The position numbers and the translations under genes are program-made. The notes beneath the pieces are model-generated. The model was not told where the DNA came from. It made no database searches and saw only the letters and a list, made by a program, of their open reading frames with translations. DNA of 6,456 bases from Patescibacteria group bacterium (GTDB taxonomy: Bacteria; Patescibacteriota; Patescibacteriia; Patescibacteriales; UBA12465). Shown piece by piece: positions 1 through 6,061 of the stretch; position 1 is the stretch's first letter; each line of letters starts with the position of its first letter. The stretch lies in assembly GCA_021734825.1 (NCBI GenBank), contig JAIPIE010000042.1, positions 1-6,456 of the forward strand. Reading direction: 5' to 3'.

Positions 1-1065
1 CGTTCTAAAGATTCAAAGGCTAAACAAGCTCAAGCAATGATTCGCAAAATAAATAAACTAGAAACAAAAAGAATAAGTATTGAGCATCAAGCTGGAATTA
101 CACGAATCATTATTCCACCAGTAATTAAGCGTAATAACTTCGCCCTAAAGACCAATGATCTAAGCATTGGTTATAAAAACAGAATAATTGCCGATGATAT
201 TAATATTGATTGTCGTGCTGGTGAAAAACTGGCAATTTTAGGCTTAAACGGACAAGGTAAAACAACCTTAATTAAAACTTTATGCGGACGAATAAAACCC
301 TTAGCTGGCTCATTTCATTGGTCCGCTAATAGTCATCTTGCCTATCATGGGCAAGAGGAGATGGAAAACATGGACGGCAAAGAACAAGCTGGAGATTTTT
401 TGCGACGCATCGCCTCTAGCGATGTGAAAACAGAAGCGGTTTTAAAAATGGCGGGAGATTTTCTTTTTAAAGATGAGGAATTAAAAAAATCAGTTTCCGT
501 TCTTTCCGGGGGTGAAAAATCACGTCTACTGCTTGCTGGGCTACTCCTATCAAGACCAGACATTCTTATCCTTGATGAACCGACCTGCCATTTAGATTTT
601 GAGACCAGTGAAGCTCTCGCTCAAGCCCTACATAAATTTAACGGCACCATTTTATTTGCTAGCCATGATCGTACTTTCTCCAGTCTCATTGCCACGGGCA
701 TTATTGAAATTAGCCAAGGCAAAGCTAAGCGTTTACACGAAGATTATAATGATTATATTAATCGCTTAGAAAAAACCCTCTGGCAAACGCAAACCGAAGA
801 AGATAATGATGAAGTGGATAAGAGCAAGGAAAGGGCTCACTACTTTGAGAAAAAATATCTGCTAAAAAAAATAAACTCCTTGGAAAAGGAGTTAAGTAAA
901 CTGCAAAAGTATAAACAAGAGTTATTAAATTATTTTCTTGAACATTACCAAGAATATCAACCGGAAAAAACTCAAGAATTAGAAGAAATTACACGCCTGC
1001 TCGCCGATAAGGAAGAAGCCTGGCTAAGATTGACGGCCGAACTGGAAGATTTGGAAAAGAATTAA
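1..1065 (+). CDS. ABC-F family ATPase, C-terminal half (5' end outside window)
   Basis: The reading frame is open from base 1, so the gene starts before the window; the ATG at 37 is internal. The first 12 visible codons (RSKDSKAKQAQA) continue into a basic helix typical of the linker between the two ATPase domains of ABC-F proteins. Visible residues are numbered from base 1. They show one complete ABC domain: Walker A GLNGQGKT (81-88), signature LSGGE (168-172), Walker B ILILD followed by catalytic Glu193 and a TCHLD D-loop (usually TNHLD), and switch His222 in FASHD. From about residue 275 to 350 there is a Lys/Glu/Leu-rich coiled coil, like the C-terminal extension of many members. No membrane segment is seen. 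ABC-F proteins are soluble and most studied ones act on the ribosome, as translation factors or antibiotic-protection proteins; which role applies here cannot be told. The last 77 bases overlap the convergent methyltransferase gene. Confidence 0.93.
   Translation, partial: RSKDSKAKQAQAMIRKINKLETKRISIEHQAGITRIIIPPVIKRNNFALKTNDLSIGYKNRIIADDINIDCRAGEKLAILGLNGQGKTTLIKTLCGRIKPLAGSFHWSANSHLAYHGQEEMENMDGKEQAGDFLRRIASSDVKTEAVLKMAGDFLFKDEELKKSVSVLSGGEKSRLLLAGLLLSRPDILILDEPTCHLDFETSEALAQALHKFNGTILFASHDRTFSSLIATGIIEISQGKAKRLHEDYNDYINRLEKTLWQTQTEEDNDEVDKSKERAHYFEKKYLLKKINSLEKELSKLQKYKQELLNYFLEHYQEYQPEKTQELEEITRLLADKEEAWLRLTAELEDLEKN
864..893 (-). terminator. Candidate intrinsic terminator of the suf operon, antisense inside the ABC-F gene
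   Basis: On the minus strand, arms AACTCCTT and AAGGAGTT form a perfect 8-bp stem around a TTCC loop (874-893). Two bases (TA) and then eight consecutive T (871-864) follow. This is the layout of a Rho-independent terminator. It lies about 96 bases past the stop of the methyltransferase, the last gene of the operon, and inside the plus-strand ABC-F coding sequence. The stem has only three G-C pairs, so it is modest. The T-tract is also the antisense of a lysine/isoleucine stretch in the coiled coil, so chance is possible, but no better terminator was seen near the operon end. Confidence 0.5.
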
Positions 1066-1579
1066 GGGCTTCATATAAAACAAGGCCGGCGGCAACCATC
1101 ACATTTAAAGATTTATTAAAGCCGTACATCGGTATCTCCACGCTTTTATCTACTACTTGTAAAATCTCTTCGCTCAGACCATAACTTTCATTACCAAAAA
1201 CAAAGGCAGTTGGGCGCTGATATTTTGTTTGACGATAATCAAGTGCTCCTTCAGTCTGTTCCACGGCGACAACGGCAGCGCCTAAAGAGCGCAATTCCGT
1301 AATCACTTCCAGAACATTGGCCCGATACTTCCAGGTGACTAACTGAAAGGTGCCAACCGAGGCTTTCACTATGCGATGATTTGGTGGCGTTGCACAATCA
1401 CCACACAAATAAACACATTTCGCCCCAATGGCATCGGCTAAACGAAAAAAACCGCCGATATTATAGGTATCAAGCACATTATCTAAAATTATATAAATAT
1501 CCTGAGTTTTTCTATTTTTTCGGAATTTTTCCGCTGTTTGCGGTTCTAAATTTCTTAACTTTTGAGCATTTAATACCAT
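989..1579 (-). CDS. TrmH/SpoU-family (SPOUT) RNA 2'-O-methyltransferase
   Basis: A 196-residue protein with the three SPOUT methyltransferase motifs in order. Motif 1 is NIGGFFRLADA (40-50), with the conserved Asn40 and presumed catalytic Arg46. Motif 2 is FVFGNESYGL (126-135). Motif 3 is IPMYGFNKSLNV (149-160). Motifs 2 and 3 form the trefoil knot that binds S-adenosylmethionine. The family methylates ribose 2'-OH in tRNA or rRNA in the cytoplasm; the exact target cannot be read from the sequence, so no symbol is given. The ATG lies two bases after the sufU stop, which makes it the likely last gene of the suf transcript. There is no Shine-Dalgarno sequence upstream. The family fold should end near LYEA (168-171). 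Residues 172-196 form a Pro/Arg/Leu-rich tail encoded opposite the end of the ABC-F gene, probably a read-on extension. Confidence 0.93.
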   Translation of the reverse strand: MVLNAQKLRNLEPQTAEKFRKNRKTQDIYIILDNVLDTYNIGGFFRLADAIGAKCVYLCGDCATPPNHRIVKASVGTFQLVTWKYRANVLEVITELRSLGAAVVAVEQTEGALDYRQTKYQRPTAFVFGNESYGLSEEILQVVDKSVEIPMYGFNKSLNVMVAAGLVLYEALNSFPNLPVRPSILARLLPYRRAGV

Positions 1580-1581
1580 GG

Positions 1582-1956
1582 TTAACTTTTATTTTCTAAG
1601 GAGCTAACTGCCTTCTGTAAGGCGCGTAAGCCGATTAAAGCGCATTTAGAGCGACGCATACTAATATTAATACCTAACAACTCTTGTAGGTCGGGTAAAT
1701 CCATCGCTAACAGTTCAGCCCGAGTCTTGCCGACTAATTCCTCACTTAAAATAGAAATAGTCGCTACAGAAATAGCACAACCGTTACCTTCAAAAGAAAT
1801 TTCACTGATAACGTCGCCTTTCATTTTCACAAACACGGTCATATCATCACCACAGCTACGATTTAATTCCCGAAAAGAAGCATCAGCCGCTGTCATTCGT
1901 CGACGACAACGCGGACGTTGATAGTGATCTAAAATATTACGAGCGTAAATATCCAT
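1582..1956 (-). CDS. sufU: SufU: zinc-binding sulfur-transfer protein of the SUF system (IscU fold)
   Basis: A 124-residue member of the IscU/SufU/NifU-N family. Family ligands are present: Cys35 and Asp37 in SCGDD, Cys60 in GNGCAIS, and Cys105 in RRSKCAL. In SufU proteins these bind zinc, and the protein accepts persulfide sulfur from SufS for the SufBCD scaffold. The residue before the last Cys is Lys, as in SufU, rather than the His of IscU, and the LPPVK chaperone motif of IscU is absent. Cys60 to Cys105 is 45 residues, near the IscU spacing (43 in E. coli, from memory). The roughly 17-20 residue insert that usually marks SufU at this place is missing (62 in B. subtilis). Genomic context next to SufS and the lack of HscA/HscB nearby favour SufU. 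Its ATG is one base after the sufS stop, with no Shine-Dalgarno sequence, so translational coupling is likely. Confidence 0.92.
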   Translation of the reverse strand: MDIYARNILDHYQRPRCRRRMTAADASFRELNRSCGDDMTVFVKMKGDVISEISFEGNGCAISVATISILSEELVGKTRAELLAMDLPDLQELLGINISMRRSKCALIGLRALQKAVSSLENKS

Positions 1957-1957
1957 A

Positions 1958-3169
1958 TTAAGATTGTAATAAAGTTTTAATTTCTTTTAAGCTATTAATA
2001 AAATAATCAATTTCTTCAAGACTGTTGTAGAAAGAGAGACTGGCACGCAAAGTCGCAGCAACTTGAAAATAGTCATGCAGAGGCTGAGCGCAGTGATGAC
2101 CAGCACGCACAATAATCCCCCGCTCTCCCAATAAATCAGCCACATCGTGAGGATGCAAATCTTTTAGAACTAAAGAAAATAAAGGTAGGCGACCCTCTTC
2201 CCCGCCTAAAATTTTAACAAAATCCAAATCTTTAATCTTTTCTAAAAAATAATCGCTTAATACTTTTTCTCGGCTAACAATTTCTGTCCAGCCGATTTTT
2301 TTTATAAACTTTATCGCCACCCCTAAGCCAATCGCCCCTTCAATATTTGGTGTGCCCGCTTCAAATTTATCAGGCAGTTCTGCCGGCGTATAACTTTGCT
2401 CTAGAACTTCGGCGATCATACCACCGCTACCAAGAAATGGCGGCATTGCTTCTAATAATTCCCGACGTCCATATAAAATACCAACACCAGCTGGAGCAAA
2501 GAGCTTGTGACCGGAGAAAACAAGAAAGTCAGGGTCTAATTCTTTAACATTTAAAGGACGATGAGTAATTCCCTGAGCGGCGTCAACTAAACAAATAACA
2601 CCAAGAGACTGAGCCCGTTTAATAATCGGGTTTAAATCATAGTATTGCCCCAAGACATTGGAAGCTAGAGTGATTGCCAGCAGGCGTAATTTTGATTGAG
2701 CAAATATTTTGTTCAAGCTTTCCGCATTAAAAGTACCATCCGCATTAATTTCAATATATTCAAGCACAATGCCAATTTTTTCTTTGAGTTGTAACCAAGG
2801 CACGATATTGGCGTGATGCTCAGCCCGACTTAAAGCGACAACATCGCCTTTTTTTAAATTTGCTTCACCCCAACTACGAGCGACTAAATTAATACTAGCA
2901 GTAGTGCCAGCGGTGAAGATAATTTCTTCCCGCTTAGCACCAATAAACTCAGAAACACTTAAGCGCGCATCTTCATAAAGAGTCGTGGCTTCTTCCGCTA
3001 AAAAATTCGGACCACGATGTACATTGGCGTTATGTAAATTATAGTAATCGTTCACCGCATCTATGACTACTTGCGGCTTGGGGCTAGTGGCTGCATTATC
3101 AAAATACTGCAGAGGGTGATCTGCGCAGATGCGTTTTAAGAGAGGAAAATTTTCGCGGTAGTTTATCAT
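1958..3169 (-). CDS. sufS: SufS: PLP-dependent cysteine desulfurase (group II)
   Basis: A 403-residue enzyme, the usual SufS length, that converts L-cysteine to alanine and holds the sulfur as a cysteine persulfide. Visible landmarks are YFDNAATSPKP near the N-terminus (22-32), TAGTT (86-90) for cofactor phosphate binding, the AEHHAN motif with His118/His119, Asp196 in VDAAQG (contacts the PLP ring nitrogen), and the PLP lysine Lys222 in FSGHKLFAP. The persulfide cysteine is Cys360 in RAGHHCAQPLH. His341 in LHPHDV matches the B. subtilis SufS histidine (His342, by alignment from memory) that swaps onto the SufU zinc during sulfur transfer. This fits the sufU gene directly downstream and the absence of sufE. 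The start codon overlaps the sufD stop in an ATGA, which fixes this start and implies coupled translation. Confidence 0.97.
   Translation of the reverse strand: MINYRENFPLLKRICADHPLQYFDNAATSPKPQVVIDAVNDYYNLHNANVHRGPNFLAEEATTLYEDARLSVSEFIGAKREEIIFTAGTTASINLVARSWGEANLKKGDVVALSRAEHHANIVPWLQLKEKIGIVLEYIEINADGTFNAESLNKIFAQSKLRLLAITLASNVLGQYYDLNPIIKRAQSLGVICLVDAAQGITHRPLNVKELDPDFLVFSGHKLFAPAGVGILYGRRELLEAMPPFLGSGGMIAEVLEQSYTPAELPDKFEAGTPNIEGAIGLGVAIKFIKKIGWTEIVSREKVLSDYFLEKIKDLDFVKILGGEEGRLPLFSLVLKDLHPHDVADLLGERGIIVRAGHHCAQPLHDYFQVAATLRASLSFYNSLEEIDYFINSLKEIKTLLQS
3166..3169 (-). promoter_or_regulatory. ATGA stop-start overlap of sufD and sufS
   Basis: On the minus strand the sufS ATG (3169-3167) and the sufD TGA (3168-3166) share the four bases ATGA. 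No Shine-Dalgarno-like sequence precedes the sufS start (the upstream bases read TTCTTCCCGTCT), so ribosomes finishing sufD probably reinitiate on sufS. This is also the only TGA among the visible stop codons, which argues for the standard code. Confidence 0.75.
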
Positions 3170-3912
3170 AGACGGGAAGAAATAATATTTAATAATTCTT
3201 TTTTTAAATCATCATCAGCCAAATCGTGCACAAATTTATTAGCCATAGACAAGGCAAACATTTTTTGAATTTCATCAGGACTAAGACCGCGACTACGTAA
3301 GTAGAAAGTATCTTCATCGGATAGTTGGAAAGTGCTGGCACTATGCCCCGCCTTCACATCATTAGCGGCAATATTTAAACCCGGTACTAATTGACCGCGA
3401 CTGTCACGACTCATTAAACGTAGACGCATATCAACTCGCGTATCGCTACGCTGAGCTAATTTCGCCACATTAATATTTGCATCGTAACGCAATTGTGCTT
3501 GATTGTTTAATAAGGCATCAACCGCCACTCGTCCGCCACTGCCTTCATCATTAAAATTATAGTCGGCGCGCACGCTTAAATTTTCTTTATCACGCCCAAG
3601 GTATAAAGAATGACTATTTATCTGAGCACGGGTAGCAAGATTATGATTAAGCTCAACTGTCTTTGTATAATCAAGAAATAAATAATACAGCTCCAATTGT
3701 GCCCCTTCCCCAAGCCGCCACCGACGAGAAAAAGTCTCTACAGCCACTAAGTTTGGCAAAATCAAAACATACTGAGCTTTCATATGCGCAGCCAAAGTAA
3801 AAATACGTTCAGCTGGCATATTGGCAATATCTTTCTCAACAACAATAATATCTGTTTCTTCCGACAGAGTAATATTATGTTCTTTAGAATTTAATTCAAT
3901 TATTTTTGACAT
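3166..3912 (-). CDS. sufD: SufD: short-form subunit of the SufBCD cluster-assembly complex
   Basis: A 248-residue SufB/SufD-family protein, recognised mainly by its C-terminal part: VKAGHSASTFQLSDEDTF (186-203), then YLRSRGL (204-210), followed by a helical end. His190 in KAGHSA corresponds to E. coli SufD His360, the proposed cluster ligand at the SufB-SufD interface. The middle (about 55-180) is rich in short alternating beta segments, consistent with the family's right-handed beta-helix. SufD is normally about 420-440 residues, so some 170-190 residues of the N-terminal helical domain and early beta-helix are missing. This is not an annotation error: sufB ends three bases upstream, leaving no room for an N-terminal extension, and the frame is intact with a proper ATG. 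The protein probably still pairs with SufB and docks SufC. Identification rests on the motif plus operon position. Confidence 0.9.
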   Translation of the reverse strand: MSKIIELNSKEHNITLSEETDIIVVEKDIANMPAERIFTLAAHMKAQYVLILPNLVAVETFSRRWRLGEGAQLELYYLFLDYTKTVELNHNLATRAQINSHSLYLGRDKENLSVRADYNFNDEGSGGRVAVDALLNNQAQLRYDANINVAKLAQRSDTRVDMRLRLMSRDSRGQLVPGLNIAANDVKAGHSASTFQLSDEDTFYLRSRGLSPDEIQKMFALSMANKFVHDLADDDLKKELLNIISSRL

Positions 3913-3915
3913 AAA

Positions 3916-5310
3916 TTAACCGACACTATTTTCCATTTCCAGCTCCACCATCCGATTCATCTCCACTGAATATTCAAGTGGCAGTTCCTTAGTAATTGGT
4001 TCAATAAAACCATTAACAATCATAGCCGCCGCTTCCGCTTCTTTTAAGCCACGACTACGCAAATAAAACATGTCCTCGGCATTAATCTTGCCGGCGTTAG
4101 CTTCATGCGCAATAGTGGCGCTGGCATTATTTATTTTCATCACCGGGATGGTATCGGAAACGGAAATTTCATCAAGAATTAAGGCATCACATTGCACGGA
4201 AACAACCGCATTATCAGCCTGTGGCGCAATTTCCACCAAGCCACGATAAATGGACTTCCCTCCACCCTTACTAATACTTTTCATCACGATATTAGAGCTA
4301 GTATTCTTAGCAGCATGAATAACTTTAGCACCAGTGTCTTGTGTCTGTCCTTCATTAGCAAAAGCTACGCCAAGATGATCAGCACTAGCACCTTCGCCCA
4401 CTAAAATTGAACAAGGATAAAGCATGGTGACATTACTGCCAAAATTACCACCGACCCATTCCATATGTGCTTTCTTTTCCACCAGTGCTCGTTTAGTATT
4501 TAAGTTATAGGCATCCTTACTCCAACTCTCAACACTACTATAGCGAAAACGAGCACCTTCACGGACATAAATTTCCACACCGCCGGCATGAAGCGAATCA
4601 ACACCATAACGTGGAGCACTACAACCTTCAATGTAGTGTGCTTGGGCACCGGCTTCAACGATAATTAGAGTATGTTCAAATTGCCCCATGCCCTTGGCAT
4701 TCATACGGAAATAGGCTTGTAGTGGCTCATCAATCACTACACCAGCAGGAATATAAAGAAAAGTACCGCCACTCCAAACAGCGCCATGCAAAGCGGCAAA
4801 TTTATGTAGTGATACTGGCATCACTTTCATAAAATTAGGACGCACAAGTTCAGGATATTTTTTTAAAGCCACATCAAGGTCTTCAAAAATAACACCTTTC
4901 TTTTGATATTCCTCTTTTAAGCTGTGGTAAATTACAGTTGATTCATACTGAGCGCCGACTCCAGCCAAAACTTCCTGCTCGGCTTTTGGAATACCAAGCT
5001 TATCAAAAGTATTTTTAATATCAGCCGGCACATCATCCCAATTCTGTGCTTGACCTTCCATAGCTTTAGCGTAATAGGTAATCTTATCTAAGTTTAAAGT
5101 AGATAAATCTGGACCCCAAGTCGGCAAAGACATTTTCTGAAACTGAGCCAAAGATTCCAATCGATGAGTCAACATCCACTCTGGTTCTTCTTTTTCGGCA
5201 GAAATTTGACGCACTAAAGCTTCAGTCAAACCATTTTTGGTTTGCTGCATATAATCAGATTGATTATAATCATCCCATAAGGAATCATGTGATTTAATAT
5301 CTGCACTCAT
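3916..5310 (-). CDS. sufB: SufB: Fe-S cluster scaffold subunit of the SufBCD complex
   Basis: A 464-residue protein, the length typical of Gram-positive SufB. The N-terminal part carries the family motif EPEWMLTHRLESL (42-54), the middle is beta-helix, and the C-terminus has the FYLRSRGL element and ends in ENSVG. Residues matching E. coli functional positions, by my own alignment from memory, are Cys230 in EGCSAP (Cys254, sulfur entry), Arg202 and Asn204 (Arg226, Asn228), Trp263 (Trp287), Lys273 (Lys303), Cys374 in VQCDAL (Cys405, cluster ligand), and His402-Glu403 (His433-Glu434). E. coli Gln285 is Glu261 here and Glu432 is Ala401; the former is common in other SufB proteins. SufB assembles the nascent cluster with SufD, driven by SufC ATP hydrolysis. 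It starts six bases after the last base of the sufC stop, with no Shine-Dalgarno sequence. Confidence 0.98.
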   Translation of the reverse strand: MSADIKSHDSLWDDYNQSDYMQQTKNGLTEALVRQISAEKEEPEWMLTHRLESLAQFQKMSLPTWGPDLSTLNLDKITYYAKAMEGQAQNWDDVPADIKNTFDKLGIPKAEQEVLAGVGAQYESTVIYHSLKEEYQKKGVIFEDLDVALKKYPELVRPNFMKVMPVSLHKFAALHGAVWSGGTFLYIPAGVVIDEPLQAYFRMNAKGMGQFEHTLIIVEAGAQAHYIEGCSAPRYGVDSLHAGGVEIYVREGARFRYSSVESWSKDAYNLNTKRALVEKKAHMEWVGGNFGSNVTMLYPCSILVGEGASADHLGVAFANEGQTQDTGAKVIHAAKNTSSNIVMKSISKGGGKSIYRGLVEIAPQADNAVVSVQCDALILDEISVSDTIPVMKINNASATIAHEANAGKINAEDMFYLRSRGLKEAEAAAMIVNGFIEPITKELPLEYSVEMNRMVELEMENSVG

Positions 5311-5315
5311 AATAA

Positions 5316-6059
5316 TTATTGAAGAAAACTGAAGCCCTCTTGTTCTAATTGGGCTGCTAATTCAGGACCACCACTTTTAACAATCTTGCCCTTTGCCATC
5401 ACTAAAACTCTATCCGGTTTAATATATTTTAAAACTCTTTGATAATGTGTCACCGCCAACAGACTCGTTTTATCATTTTTAAATCTCTTAATCGCCTGTC
5501 CCGCCACTTCCAAGGCATCAACATCAAGTCCAGAATCAATCTCATCAAAGACCGCCAAACTCGGAGACGCTAAAGCAAGTTGTAGTAATTCCGATTTCTT
5601 TTTCTCGCCTCCGGAAAAATCTTGATTTAACTGACGACTAGACCAGTCTGTATGGATTTGCAGGGATTCAAGTTCTTGATCAAGCTCTTTTTTAAAAGCA
5701 AACACACTGCCAGCTTCTTGCTGACGAGCGGTGCGGAGAGATTTATAGGCATCAAATAAAAATGGAAATAATTCTAGACCGGCAATTTCACGTGGTTCTT
5801 GAAAGGCAAGGAATAATCCGGCAGCCGCTCTTTCTTCCGGCTTGGCATCACTAATATCCTGTCCTTTAAAAATAATTTGTCCGCTTTTGATTTGATAATC
5901 GGGGTGCCCCATCAAAACAAGAGCTAAAGTGCTTTTCCCCGATCCATTCGGTCCCATAATAACCACACTTTCACCCTCGGCAATATTAAAGCTAACATCA
6001 TCAAGAATCAGCTTATCCCCGGCAAAGACTTGTAAATTTTTTACTTCTAAAATATTCAT
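5316..6059 (-). CDS. sufC: SufC: ABC-type ATPase of the SufBCD complex
   Basis: A 247-residue soluble ABC ATPase of normal SufC length. It shows Walker A GPNGSGKS (36-43), Q-loop AFQEP (85-89), the SufC-type signature FSGGEKKKSE (148-157), Walker B LAVFD with catalytic Glu173, D-loop SGLD (176-179), and switch His205 in THYQR. The string DEIDSGLDVDAL and the THYQR motif separate SufC from transporter ATPases, and no membrane permease gene is nearby. SufC binds SufB and SufD, and its ATP-driven dimerisation opens their interface for cluster formation. It is the first assembly gene of the operon, two bases after the stop of the Rrf2 regulator. The bases before its ATG (CTCTTAGTCTCATAGTT) contain no Shine-Dalgarno sequence, and a small hairpin lies about 17 bases upstream. 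Confidence 0.97.
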   Translation of the reverse strand: MNILEVKNLQVFAGDKLILDDVSFNIAEGESVVIMGPNGSGKSTLALVLMGHPDYQIKSGQIIFKGQDISDAKPEERAAAGLFLAFQEPREIAGLELFPFLFDAYKSLRTARQQEAGSVFAFKKELDQELESLQIHTDWSSRQLNQDFSGGEKKKSELLQLALASPSLAVFDEIDSGLDVDALEVAGQAIKRFKNDKTSLLAVTHYQRVLKYIKPDRVLVMAKGKIVKSGGPELAAQLEQEGFSFLQ

Positions 6060-6061
6060 AA

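Noticed and set aside
37..39. ATG at 37 as the start of the ABC-F gene
   Set aside because: The frame is open back to base 1 and the upstream codons read as a typical ABC-F interdomain linker. A protein starting at 37 would lack the first ATPase domain, so the gene simply begins outside the window.
345..563. Antisense frame of 72 codons opposite the ABC-F gene, and similar short plus-strand frames opposite the suf genes (for example 1381-1599, 1727-1921, 2347-2547, 4192-4404, 5929-6111)
   Set aside because: Each lies wholly or almost wholly inside a clearly identified gene on the other strand and shows no recognisable domain or start signal.
1521..1533. Inverted repeat CGGAA/TTCCG as a plus-strand terminator for the ABC-F gene
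   Set aside because: The stem is only 5 bp and no T-tract follows on the plus strand. It is about 450 bases past the ABC-F stop and inside the methyltransferase coding sequence.
3166..3168. Recoded TGA (glycine, as in Gracilibacteria)
   Set aside because: The TGA ends sufD exactly in an ATGA overlap with a well-supported sufS start, and glycine is encoded by GGN throughout the window. The standard code explains everything seen.
3166..3912. SufD as a broken pseudogene
   Set aside because: It has an intact frame, a normal ATG three bases after sufB, the conserved C-terminal motif with His190, and a coupled overlap with sufS. It looks like a functional short form.
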